From Cellulomonas sp. Root485 (lineage in GTDB: Bacteria; Actinomycetota; Actinomycetes; Actinomycetales; Cellulomonadaceae): a DNA stretch of 64,000 bases. Both the position numbers and the translations under genes were made by a program. The stretch is from positions 574,841 to 638,840 of the forward strand of contig NZ_LMFC01000003.1 of assembly GCF_001426705.1 (NCBI RefSeq), written 5' to 3'. The notes beneath the pieces are model-generated. The model saw nothing but the letters and a program-made list of their open reading frames with translations. It searched no databases and had not been told where the DNA came from. This document shows, piece after piece, positions 33,137 to 40,722 of this stretch; positions within the stretch are counted from its first letter, which is position 1; each line of letters opens with the position of its first letter.

Positions 33137-33909
33137 CGGACCCGTGGGGCGTCGACCGCCTCGACCTGGACGCGTACCTGGCCAGGATCGACGCCGCCCC
33201 GGGTGACGCGCTCGCCGCGATCCACCGGGCCCACCTCGCCGCGATCCCGTTCGAGAACCTCGACGTGCAGCTCGGCGTCGGGGTCAGCGTCGACCTCCCG
33301 GACGTCCAGGCCAAGCTCGTCGACTCCCACCGCGGCGGCTACTGCTACGAGCACGGCATCCTGCTCGGTGCCGCGCTCGAACGGCTCGGCCACACCGTCG
33401 AGCGGCGCCTGGCCCGCATCGGCGACCCCGCGGTGCTCGCCCGTCCGCGCTCGCACCTGGTGCTGGTGGTCGACGGCCGCTGGCTCGCGGACACCGGCTT
33501 CGGCTCCGGGCTCCTCGAACCCGTCCCGCTCGTCGACGGGTTCGTCTCGCACCAGGGCGCCTGGACGTTCCGGACCGTCCGGCTCGGCGACGGCTCCTGG
33601 CAGCTGCACGAGCTGCACGACGGTGCCTGGCAGACCCACTACACGATCCCGCCCGAGACCACCTACCTGGTCGACGTCGAGGTCGCCAACTTCGCGACGT
33701 CGCACCGGCCGACGTCCCGGTTCGTGCTGCAGGTCGTGGTGATCCGCAAGGACGACGAACGGGTGCGCGCCCTGATCGGGCGTCGGTTCACCGTCGAGAC
33801 CTCCGACGGCAAGGTCGAGGACCGCACGATCGGCGACGACGAGCTGGGTGACGTGCTCCGCGACCTCGGGCTGTCCCTGAGCGCCGACCAGGTGACGGCG
33901 CTGGGTTAG
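33133..33909 (+). CDS. nat: Arylamine N-acetyltransferase
   Basis: 258-residue NAT enzyme transferring acetyl from acetyl-CoA to arylamines or hydrazines. The catalytic triad is complete: C71 in HRGGYCYEHG, H108 in RSHLVLVV and D120 in LADTGFG. The N-terminal PFENLDVQLG motif is also typical. GTG at 33133 overlaps the USP stop by GTGA. The enzyme often acts in detoxification or in aromatic metabolite pathways. Its linkage to a permease and USP is unusual, and the joint role is unclear. It converges with the lipid-kinase gene, overlapping by four bases. Confidence 0.9.
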   Translation: MTDPWGVDRLDLDAYLARIDAAPGDALAAIHRAHLAAIPFENLDVQLGVGVSVDLPDVQAKLVDSHRGGYCYEHGILLGAALERLGHTVERRLARIGDPAVLARPRSHLVLVVDGRWLADTGFGSGLLEPVPLVDGFVSHQGAWTFRTVRLGDGSWQLHELHDGAWQTHYTIPPETTYLVDVEVANFATSHRPTSRFVLQVVVIRKDDERVRALIGRRFTVETSDGKVEDRTIGDDELGDVLRDLGLSLSADQVTALG

Positions 33910-34892
33910 TCCTGCTCGGTGGAGCCCTCGGCCAGGTCCTCCGACGTGTCCGGCTGGTAGACGCACACCCAGAGGGCATCGGGACGGACCGTGACGTCGA
34001 GCGTCGCCGACTCCTCGATGACGTCACCGTCGAGCTGGCGCGGCTGCGGCCGGTCGCTGGTCACGGTGATCCGCGACCCGCGCAGCACCTCCATGTTGGG
34101 CACCTTGTTGCGGCCGGGGCGCAGCACGTGGAACGCGGTCTGGATCCAGTGCCCGAGGTTCCGGGGCGCGAGGACGGCGACGTCCATCTGGCCGTTGTCC
34201 GGCTCCGCGTCGGGCAGCAGGTTGACGCCGCCCTGGAGGCGTCCGACGTTGCCGACGATGACCGTCCGGGCGCGCCGCCGCAGGACCGGGTAGTCGTCGA
34301 CCTGCACCTCGACCTTCATCTCCGCGTCGTTGAGGTGCTTGAGCGCCGAGAACACGTACGCGACCGGGCCGAGCACCGCCTTGAGCTTGGTGGGGGCGTC
34401 GTCGACCATCGCCGCGTCCAGGCCCATGCCGGCCATGACGGCGAACGTCTTGCCCTCGACCTCACCCAGGTCCACCACGCGCCGGCCGCGGTCCAGCGCC
34501 AGCTGCACGCCCTCGATCGTGTCGGTGGGGACGCCCAGGTTGGTCGCCAGCAGGTTGCCGGTGCCGCCCGGCAGGATCGCGAGCGCCGTCTCGGTGCCCG
34601 CCAGCCCGTCGATGCACGCGCGCACGGTGCCGTCGCCGCCGGCCACGAACACGACCGCCGCACCGTCCTCGACCGCCTGCTCGGCCTGCCCGGTGCCCGG
34701 GTCCTCGGCCGTCGTCTCCAGCCACGCCGGCTCCGGCCAGCCCGCCTCGGCCAGCTGCTCCGTGATGCCCGCGCGGAGCTCGTCGAGACCCTCCACCCGG
34801 TTCGGGTTGACGATGACCGCCGTCCGCAGCGGACCGCCCCCGTCGCGCTGCTCGGCGGCGGGCTGGGTGGTCGCGTCCTGGGGGGTCGTCAC
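33906..34892 (-). CDS. Diacylglycerol/lipid kinase family protein (DagK/YegS type)
   Basis: 328 residues from the GTG at 34892. The catalytic domain has VIVNPNRVEG, the nucleotide motif FVAGGDGTVRACIDGL and PGGTGNLLATNLGV. The C-terminal beta-sandwich holds GGVNLLPDAEPDNGQMDVAVL and the end QLDGDVIEES. These are the marks of YegS/DgkB-like lipid kinases, which phosphorylate diacylglycerol or related lipids at the membrane. A GTG at 34916 is also in frame. I prefer 34892 because CATACT lies seven bases upstream and no Shine-Dalgarno sequence exists, fitting leaderless initiation. Confidence 0.88.
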   Translation of the reverse strand: MTTPQDATTQPAAEQRDGGGPLRTAVIVNPNRVEGLDELRAGITEQLAEAGWPEPAWLETTAEDPGTGQAEQAVEDGAAVVFVAGGDGTVRACIDGLAGTETALAILPGGTGNLLATNLGVPTDTIEGVQLALDRGRRVVDLGEVEGKTFAVMAGMGLDAAMVDDAPTKLKAVLGPVAYVFSALKHLNDAEMKVEVQVDDYPVLRRRARTVIVGNVGRLQGGVNLLPDAEPDNGQMDVAVLAPRNLGHWIQTAFHVLRPGRNKVPNMEVLRGSRITVTSDRPQPRQLDGDVIEESATLDVTVRPDALWVCVYQPDTSEDLAEGSTEQD

Positions 34893-34929
34893 GGTGGCGA
34901 GTATGTCCCGGGGCACCCCGACCGGCCAC

Positions 34930-35454
34930 TCAGGGGCGTGTGATCCGGTACAGGACCGAGCGCCGCAGAGGGTGACCCACGGGGATCGTCGGGAAGTCGA
35001 AGTCGTCGGCGGGGTCCCGCGTCATACCGATCCGTCGCATCACCGCCTGGGAGCGCTCGTTGTGCACCGCGGTGAACGAGACGATCTCCGCCAGACCGAC
35101 CTCGTCGAAGCCGACGGCCAGCGCCTCGCGCGCAGCCTCCGTCGCGTACCCGTGCCCCCAGGCCCAGCGCGGCAGCCGCCAGCCCACCTCGACCATCGAC
35201 CGGTCCCACGACGGCCGCGCCAGACCGGTGAACCCGGCGAACCGGCCGTCCACCTCGAGCGCCCACAGCCCCCAGCCGTTCTCCTGCAGCCGCGCCTGCG
35301 CACGGGCGGCGAGCGCGTCGCTGGCGGCCCGCGTCAGGGTGCTCGGGAAGTACTCCATGACCTCGGGGTCGGCGTTCAGCTCCGCGAACGGCTCGAGGTC
35401 CGCCTCCCGCCACGGGCGCATGAGCAGGCGTGCGGTCCGGCGTTCGAGCTTCAC
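34930..35454 (-). CDS. GNAT-family acetyltransferase (RimJ/RimL type)
   Basis: 174 residues: MKLERRTARLLMRPWREADLEPFAELNADPEVMEYFPS, then FAGFTGLARPSWDRSMVEVGWRLPRWAWGHGYATEAAREALAVGF with the acetyl-CoA pyrophosphate loop, and VHNERSQAVMRRIGMTRDP. This is a standard ribosomal-protein-type acetyltransferase of unknown target. GTG codons occur at 35457 and 35454. I choose 35454 because TACGGT lies exactly six bases upstream and no Shine-Dalgarno sequence exists. The start is only 22 bases from the divergent NUDIX start. Confidence 0.83.
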   Translation of the reverse strand: MKLERRTARLLMRPWREADLEPFAELNADPEVMEYFPSTLTRAASDALAARAQARLQENGWGLWALEVDGRFAGFTGLARPSWDRSMVEVGWRLPRWAWGHGYATEAAREALAVGFDEVGLAEIVSFTAVHNERSQAVMRRIGMTRDPADDFDFPTIPVGHPLRRSVLYRITRP

Positions 35455-35460
35455 CACGGC

Positions 35461-35470
35461 ACCGTACGCT
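35461..35470. promoter_or_regulatory. Two overlapping back-to-back -10 elements
   Basis: ACCGTACGCT contains TACGGT on the minus strand (35466-35461), six bases before the GTG at 35454, and TACGCT on the plus strand (35465-35470), six bases before the GTG at 35477. The two TAnnnT hexamers share the TA at 35465-35466. The geometry implies two leaderless transcripts from one 10-base element, so both polymerases could not bind at once. Confidence 0.45.
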
Positions 35471-35476
35471 GCCGCG

Positions 35477-36019
35477 GTGATCTCCGACGTGCTCGACGAG
35501 TGGACGCCGCACGACCCCGCCCAGGTCGCGCTGCTGGAGGAGTACCGCGCGTTCGTCACCGCCTCCGGAGCCGCTGCCGTCGACCGGTCGCTGGCCGCCG
35601 CGCACCTGACGGCCAGCTGCTTCGTACTCACCCCCGATCTGGCGCGCGTGCTGCTCTGCTTCCACCGCAAGGGCCAGTTCTGGGTGCAGCTGGGCGGGCA
35701 CCTGGAGCCCGGCGACGTCTCGCTGGCCGAGGCCGCGTACCGCGAGGCGCGCGAGGAGGGCGGGATCGCGTCGCTCACGCCCGGGGGACGGCTGCCGGCC
35801 GACGTGCACCGCCACGAGCTGTCCGCCTCCTTCGGTCGCTGCCGGACCCACTGGGACGTCGGGTTCGTCGCGTACGCGGCCGCCGACGCGGTGCCCGTGG
35901 TGAGCGACGAGAGCGAGCAGGTGGCCTGGTTCGACGTCGACGACCTTCCCGACGGGACGCCCGACGACTTCGCGGTGCGAGTGCGGACGGTCATCGACGA
36001 GGTCCTGGCCACCCGGTAG
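35477..36019 (+). CDS. NUDIX hydrolase
   Basis: 180 residues. The Nudix box is complete within GGHLEPGDVSLAEAAYREAREEGG (G-x5-E-x7-RE-x2-EE-x-G). The surrounding fold includes ARVLLCFHRKGQFWVQL before it and THWDVGFVAYA after it. It hydrolyses a nucleoside-diphosphate-linked substrate; which one is unknown. The start is GTG at 35477, six bases after TACGCT, with no Shine-Dalgarno sequence, so probably leaderless. It is divergent from the acetyltransferase and 23 bases before the LysE gene. Confidence 0.88.
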   Translation: MISDVLDEWTPHDPAQVALLEEYRAFVTASGAAAVDRSLAAAHLTASCFVLTPDLARVLLCFHRKGQFWVQLGGHLEPGDVSLAEAAYREAREEGGIASLTPGGRLPADVHRHELSASFGRCRTHWDVGFVAYAAADAVPVVSDESEQVAWFDVDDLPDGTPDDFAVRVRTVIDEVLATR

Positions 36020-36042
36020 CCCGCACGGGCAGACTGCTCGGC

Positions 36043-36654
36043 ATGACCGTGGCGTTCCTGCTGACCACCCTGGTCATCGTCGCGACCCCGGGCACGGGCG
36101 TCATCTACACGCTCAGCGCCGGCCTCTCGCGGGGCACGCGCGCCAGCCTGGTGGCGGCCTTCGGCTGCACGCTCGGCATCGTGCCGCACGTCGTCGCCGC
36201 GATGACCGGGCTCGCCGCGGTGCTCAACGCGAGCGCCGTCGCGTTCCAGACGCTCAAGCTCCTGGGCGTCGCGTACCTGCTCTACATGGCCGTGCGCATG
36301 TGGCGGGACCGGTCGGAGATCGTGGTCAGCGGGCAGACCGAGCCGCTCTCGGCGGGCCGCGTCATCTGGTCCGCGGTGCTCCTCAACGTGCTCAACCCCA
36401 AGCTGACCATCTTCTTCTTCGCGTTCCTGCCCCAGTTCGTGCATCCCGACGAGCCCGGCGCGCTCCTGCACATGACGGCGCTGAGCGGGGTGTTCATGGC
36501 GATGACGTTCGTCGTGTTCGCGGTCTACGGCGCGTTCGCGGCCGCCGTGCGCTCCCAGGTGGTCTCCCGGCCGCGCGTGGTCCTGTGGATGCGCCGGACC
36601 TTCGCGGGGGCGTTCGTCGCGCTCGGCGCCAAGCTGGCCCTGACCGACCGGTGA
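36043..36654 (+). CDS. LysE/RhtB-family translocator
   Basis: 203 residues with about six membrane helices: the first, VAFLLTTLVIVATPGTGVIYTLSAGLSRG, has the PG motif of LysE-type exporters, then LLGVAYLLYMAVRMWRD, LLNVLNPKLTIFFFAFLPQFV (the conserved LNPK and FLPQF), and two C-terminal helices. It exports an amino acid or related compound; which one is unknown. It overlaps the following acetyltransferase by GTGA. Confidence 0.9.
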   Translation: MTVAFLLTTLVIVATPGTGVIYTLSAGLSRGTRASLVAAFGCTLGIVPHVVAAMTGLAAVLNASAVAFQTLKLLGVAYLLYMAVRMWRDRSEIVVSGQTEPLSAGRVIWSAVLLNVLNPKLTIFFFAFLPQFVHPDEPGALLHMTALSGVFMAMTFVVFAVYGAFAAAVRSQVVSRPRVVLWMRRTFAGAFVALGAKLALTDR

Positions 36655-37160
36655 CCGGCTTCGCGCCGATGCCGCTGCGCCTCGAGACCGAGCGGCTGGT
36701 CCTCACGCCGGAGGTCGAGTCCGACGCCCCGTGGTTCGCGGAGCTGCTGACCGCGCGGGGGACGGGCGCGTTCACCGTCGACGACGCGCGTGAGCGGATC
36801 GCGGCGATGGCGCTCCTCGTGCGGACGATCGGGATCGGCGCCCTGGTGCTGCGGCGGCGCGAGGACGACGAGCCGCTCGGGTACTGCGCGATCATCGTCG
36901 GCCGGGGGACGCTCGACGAGCCCGAGCTCGCCTACGAGCTGCTGCCGTCCGCACACGGTCACGGGTACGCCACGGAGGCGGCCCGCGCGGTGCTCGACGC
37001 CGCCTTCGGCACCGGTCGGACGCGGATCTGGTCGACCGTGCGGCCGTGGAACGCGCCCTCGCTGCGGGTGCTGGACAAGCTCGGGTTCCGCCGCGACCAC
37101 GTGACCGTCGACGACGCGGGCGAGATCGTCTGGCTCGTGCGCGAGCGCGATCCTGCCTAG
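36651..37160 (+). CDS. GNAT-family acetyltransferase
   Basis: 169 residues: MPLRLETERLVLTPEVESDAPWFAELL, then GYCAIIVGRGTLDEPELAYELLPSAHGHGYATEAARAVLDAAF with the acetyl-CoA loop, and VRPWNAPSLRVLDKLGFRRDHV. RimJ/RimL-like, target unknown. GTG at 36651 overlaps the LysE stop (GTGA), so it is co-translated with the exporter. One could imagine acetylation before export, but this is inference from order only. Confidence 0.83.
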   Translation: MTGFAPMPLRLETERLVLTPEVESDAPWFAELLTARGTGAFTVDDARERIAAMALLVRTIGIGALVLRRREDDEPLGYCAIIVGRGTLDEPELAYELLPSAHGHGYATEAARAVLDAAFGTGRTRIWSTVRPWNAPSLRVLDKLGFRRDHVTVDDAGEIVWLVRERDPA

Positions 37161-37489
37161 GCGTCCACCGGGTCGACGGTGCCCACCTGGACGGTTCCGC
37201 CGGTCATCGCGTCGTCGAGGCAGTCGAGCACGCGCTGCACGTCCGGCTCGGTCGCTCCGTCCTCGAACACGGCCGTCACCGTCGACCCCCAGGTCGTCGG
37301 GCTCGTCAGCGCCGGGTCGTCGAGGCAGGCGGCCCAGTCGCCCTCCGGCTCGGAGAGCTGCACCGCCCACGGTCCGTCACCGGGGATCCCGGCCGGTCGC
37401 GTGCTCAGCCCGGCGAGCGCCGACAAGGCCAGCGCCACCGCGAGCACGAGGGCCGCGACGACGCCGATCCTGCCTCTGATCGCTCGCAC
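37157..37489 (-). CDS. Small membrane-anchored or secreted hypothetical protein
   Basis: 110 residues. The N-terminal hydrophobic segment RIGVVAALVLAVALALSALAGL is a signal anchor or uncleaved signal peptide. The external part of about 75 residues has two Cys (AACLDDPAL and VLDCLDDAM) that could form a disulfide. Family not recognised. GTG at 37489 with AGGGGG overlapping upstream. It converges with the acetyltransferase gene by a four-base overlap. Confidence 0.6.
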   Translation of the reverse strand: MRAIRGRIGVVAALVLAVALALSALAGLSTRPAGIPGDGPWAVQLSEPEGDWAACLDDPALTSPTTWGSTVTAVFEDGATEPDVQRVLDCLDDAMTGGTVQVGTVDPVDA

Positions 37490-37511
37490 CCCCTGATCCT
37501 ACGATCCGTCA

Positions 37512-37555
37512 TTGCACCCATCGGTTCAGTGTCGTATGGTGAACCACATGGTTCA
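37512..37555 (+). promoter_or_regulatory. Promoter and ArsR operator over the start codon
   Basis: TTGCAC (37512-37517), a 17-base spacer, then TATGGT (37535-37540), seven bases before the ATG at 37548. The palindrome TGAACCACATGGTTCA (37540-37555) has perfect 7-base arms and covers the predicted transcription start and the start codon. GGTTCA at 37523-37528 gives a further half-site. Binding by the encoded ArsR protein would block a leaderless transcript at its first base. Confidence 0.55.
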
Positions 37556-37883
37556 GCATGACACTCTCGACCGGATCTACTCGGCCCTGGCCGACTCGAC
37601 CCGGCGCGACATCCTCACCCGGCTCGGAGAGGGCCCCGCCAGCATCGGGGAGCTCGCCGAGCCGCACGGCATGACCCTCACGGGCATGACCAAGCACGTA
37701 CGGGTCCTCGAGGACGCCGGCCTCGTCCGCACCGAGAAGGTCGGCCGGTTCCGGCAGTGCCGCCTCGGCGAAGAACGGCTGGACGACGCCATGGCCTGGA
37801 TCTCCTTCTACCAGCGGCTCTGGGAGCGTCGGCTCGACGGTCTCGAGGCCTACTTCACCCTGCAGAAAGGCACGGACCAATGA
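37548..37883 (+). CDS. ArsR-family HTH repressor paired with SRPBCC protein
   Basis: 111 residues: MVQHDTLDRIYSALADSTRRDILTRLGEGPASIGELAEPHGMTLTGMTKHVRVLEDAGLVRTEKVGRFRQCRL is a complete winged helix of the type lacking metal-binding Cys. The C-terminal WISFYQRLWERRLDGLEAYF is typical of ArsR regulators encoded with SRPBCC (AHSA1-like) proteins. I choose the ATG at 37548 (leaderless, after TATGGT); an ATG at 37536 is also in frame. It overlaps the SRPBCC gene by ATGA. It probably represses its own operon through the palindrome over its start. Confidence 0.88.
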   Translation: MVQHDTLDRIYSALADSTRRDILTRLGEGPASIGELAEPHGMTLTGMTKHVRVLEDAGLVRTEKVGRFRQCRLGEERLDDAMAWISFYQRLWERRLDGLEAYFTLQKGTDQ

Positions 37884-38335
37884 CCACCGACACCACCCTC
37901 GAGCTGCGCACCTCGCGCGTCCTGCCCGCCACCCCGGAGCAGGTGTTCGACGCCTACACCGACGCCGAGAAGCAGAAGATCTGGTTCTCGATCCTCGACG
38001 AGGAGCCCGGCGTCGTCGAGATCGAGGTCGACCTGCGCGTCGGCGGCCAGCAGACCGCCGTGTGGGGGCCCGACCGCGACCACCTCTTCCGGGAGACGCA
38101 GACGTTCCTCGTCATCGACCGCCCGCACCGGCTGGTCACCGAGTCGTCCGGCAGCAGCCCCGACGGCATGACCATGACCACGCACATCGAGGTCACGTTC
38201 GAGGCGCAGGGCGACGCCACGCTCATGTCCGTCGTGCAGACCGGGTTCCCGTCCGTCGAGCTGCGCGACTTCTTCGCCGAGCAGGCCTGGAACGGGGCGT
38301 TCGACCGCATCGAGGCCTACCTGGTCCGGGTGTGA
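37880..38335 (+). CDS. SRPBCC (AHSA1-like) protein
   Basis: 151 residues: LRTSRVLPATPEQVFDAYTDAEKQKIWFSILDEEPGVVEIEVDLRVGGQQTAVWGPD is the usual START/AHSA1 opening, and the end SVELRDFFAEQAWNGAFDRIEAYL is the usual C-terminal helix. Function unknown; such proteins may bind a ligand that also relates to the partner ArsR repressor. Start overlaps the arsR stop (ATGA). Confidence 0.85.
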   Translation: MTTDTTLELRTSRVLPATPEQVFDAYTDAEKQKIWFSILDEEPGVVEIEVDLRVGGQQTAVWGPDRDHLFRETQTFLVIDRPHRLVTESSGSSPDGMTMTTHIEVTFEAQGDATLMSVVQTGFPSVELRDFFAEQAWNGAFDRIEAYLVRV

Positions 38336-38384
38336 CGCGGCATTGACGTTGCCCGCCGCGGGGACGGCGCGCGAGGCTGACCCG

Positions 38385-39449
38385 ATGGTCGACCTCGTGC
38401 ACGTCCCCGCGGACCCGGACCACCCCGACGCCTGGGCCGTCGAGGGGACGGTCCGGGTCGGGGACGCCGTCGACCTCGCGATCCACGGCTCCACCGACTT
38501 CTCGCTCGACGTCCCCACCACGCGCGCGACGCTGACCGAGCCCCACCGCACGGTGCACCGGCTGGTCGCCCTCCCGGCGGGAGCGCCACGCACTCCCGAG
38601 TCCGTCGTCGGCCGAGCCATGATCGGTCTGCCACTGGTGGGCAACGCGCACCTGGCCGTCGTCTACGTCGGCGTGCACCCCGACTGGCGGCGGCGCGGCA
38701 TCGGGTCGGCACTCTGGGACGCCGGCCTCGACCTCGCCCGGGCGGCCGGGCGGCGCACCGTCATCTCCGACTCCTCCTACCGGACCGAGCCGCCCCCCGG
38801 ACCGGACGCTCTCGAGTCGCCGACCGGCAGCGGCCGGATCCCCGCGCACGACGACGCCACCCGGTTCGCGCTCGCGCGCGGGTTCACGCTCGAGCAGGTG
38901 GTCCGGCACTCGGTCCTGGACCTGCCGGCCACGGTGGACCACCTCCGACGTGATCCCGGCACCGACTACCGCGTCCACCTGATGCAGGACGAGTTCGCCC
39001 CGCAGTGGCTCGACGGCCTCGCCGTCCTGCGGACGCGGATGAGCACCGACGCCCCCTCCGCCGGGCTCGAGCTCACCGAGGACCCGTGGGACGCCGAGCG
39101 CGTCCTCGCCGACGGCGCCGACATCCGTCGTCGAGGGCACGGCTTCCTGGTGGCCGTCGTCGAGCACGTGCCCACCGGCACGCTGGCCGGCTTCTCCGAG
39201 GTCCGGTACCCGCTGGACCGGCCGGCCGTCGTCTACCAGGGCGACACCCTGGTGCTGCGCGAGCACCGCGGTCACGGGCTCGGGATGGTCGCCAAGATCG
39301 CCGTCCTCGACGCGCTCGCCGGCGTCCGCCCGCACGCCGAGCGCATCCACACCTGGAACGCGCAGGAGAACGCGCACATGCTCGCCATCAACGTGGCGCT
39401 CGGCTTCCGGCAGGCCAGCGTCGACGCCGAGTGGCAGCGACCCGTGTGA
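38385..39449 (+). CDS. Tandem GNAT acetyltransferase
   Basis: 354 residues with two GNAT folds. The first has HLAVVYVGVHPDWRRRGIGSALWDAGLDLARAAGRRTV with a good acetyl-CoA loop (RRRGIGS). The second has FLVAVVEHVPTGTLAGFSEVRYPLDRPAVVYQGDTLVLREHRGHGLGMVAKIAVLDAL and the end TWNAQENAHMLAINVALGFRQ. This architecture is known from mycothiol-synthase-like and aminoglycoside-acetylating-like proteins, but the signature does not allow a substrate call. GAGG lies upstream of the ATG at 38385. Confidence 0.82.
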   Translation: MVDLVHVPADPDHPDAWAVEGTVRVGDAVDLAIHGSTDFSLDVPTTRATLTEPHRTVHRLVALPAGAPRTPESVVGRAMIGLPLVGNAHLAVVYVGVHPDWRRRGIGSALWDAGLDLARAAGRRTVISDSSYRTEPPPGPDALESPTGSGRIPAHDDATRFALARGFTLEQVVRHSVLDLPATVDHLRRDPGTDYRVHLMQDEFAPQWLDGLAVLRTRMSTDAPSAGLELTEDPWDAERVLADGADIRRRGHGFLVAVVEHVPTGTLAGFSEVRYPLDRPAVVYQGDTLVLREHRGHGLGMVAKIAVLDALAGVRPHAERIHTWNAQENAHMLAINVALGFRQASVDAEWQRPV

Positions 39450-39480
39450 GGCTGTCCGGGGTGCGTGCGAGCATGCACCC

Positions 39481-40722
39481 GTGACCCGCGCCGACCCCAC
39501 CACCTGGCGCCCGGGAACAGTGCGCGAGGCCGCGGGCGGGCTGGTCGCCCTCACGCTCGCCACGTTCGTCGCGATCACCACCGAGCTGGTCCCCGTCGGG
39601 CTGCTGCCGCAGATGAGCTCCGACCTCGAGGTCACCGAGTCCGTCGCCGGGCTGCTGGTCACCGTGTACGCGTTCATGGTGGCGACGCTCGCGATCCCGC
39701 TGACGCTGGGCACCCGGCGGCTGCCCCGCAAGGGCCTGCTCCTGGTGACCCTGGTCGCCTACACGGTCAGCAACGCGCTCGTCGGGATCGCCCCGTCGTT
39801 CGGCCTCGTCGCCGCCGGGCGCGCCGTCGGGGGCATCGCGCACGCGCTCTTCTTCTCCCTGAGCATCGGGTACGCGTCCCGGCTCGTGCTGCCGCAGGTC
39901 ACCGGCCGGGCGCTCGCCCTCGTCACCGCCGGGGCGTCCGCCGGTTTCGTCCTCGGGGTGCCGCTGTCCACGGCCCTGGGCATCGCCGTCGGCTGGCGCA
40001 ACGCGTTCCTGGTGCTCGCCGCCGGGTGCGCGCTGGCCACGATGCTCGTCGCCACCTTGTTGCCCGCGGTCTCCGGTGACGACGCACCCCACGCCGACCA
40101 CACCCGCACCGACCGACGCCGACGGCTCGGCATCGTGTCGACCACCAACATGCTGACCTACCTGGCCCAGTACACCGTCTACACCTACGTGTCCGTGCTC
40201 CTGCTCGCGACCGGCCTCCCCGAGACCGCCGTCGGTCCCGTGCTCCTCGGCCTCGGCGCCGTGGGCCTCGTCGGCACCGCCTACGCCGCCGTCTCGCTCG
40301 ACCGGCACCCCCGCCGCGGCACCCTCGTCGTGCACGCCGTCATGGCCCTCGGCCTGCTGGCCCTCGGCCTCGTCTTCCCGTCGCAGGTCGGCGTCCTCGT
40401 CGCCGCTGCCGTCTGGTCCGGGGCGTTCGGCGCGATGGCGTCCGTGTTCCAGGCCGCCGCCATCCGCACCCACGGCGGCTCCCCCGACGTCATCGGCGCC
40501 CTGGTGAACTCGAGCGCGAACATCGGGATCGGCGGCGGTGCAGCGCTCGGGGCGCTCGTGCTCGTCGGCCCCGGACTCGGAGCCCTGCCCTACGTGGGCG
40601 TCGGCCTCCTGGTGGTGAGCCTGGTGATCATCGTCGTGGCACGACGGTCGTTCCCGACCCTGACCGCGTCAGGGGGTCAGGAGATACCCGGCGGCGCCCC
40701 CGCCCCAGGCCAAGATCGTTGA
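39481..40722 (+). CDS. MFS transporter, DHA1 (AraJ-like) type
   Basis: 413 residues, about twelve helices. FVAITTELVPVGLLPQMSSDLEVTESVAGLLVTVYAFMVATLAIPLTLGTRRLPRKGLLL is the characteristic first part of DHA1 drug/sugar exporters (the 'TE..PvGlLp' motif). The remaining helices continue through GGAALGALVLVGPGLGALPYVGVGLLVVSLVII. It likely exports drugs or sugars; the substrate is not known. The start is GTG at 39481. Its end overlaps the end of the kelch-lipoprotein gene by 54 bases, unusually long for this window. Confidence 0.88.
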   Translation: MTRADPTTWRPGTVREAAGGLVALTLATFVAITTELVPVGLLPQMSSDLEVTESVAGLLVTVYAFMVATLAIPLTLGTRRLPRKGLLLVTLVAYTVSNALVGIAPSFGLVAAGRAVGGIAHALFFSLSIGYASRLVLPQVTGRALALVTAGASAGFVLGVPLSTALGIAVGWRNAFLVLAAGCALATMLVATLLPAVSGDDAPHADHTRTDRRRRLGIVSTTNMLTYLAQYTVYTYVSVLLLATGLPETAVGPVLLGLGAVGLVGTAYAAVSLDRHPRRGTLVVHAVMALGLLALGLVFPSQVGVLVAAAVWSGAFGAMASVFQAAAIRTHGGSPDVIGALVNSSANIGIGGGAALGALVLVGPGLGALPYVGVGLLVVSLVIIVVARRSFPTLTASGGQEIPGGAPAPGQDR

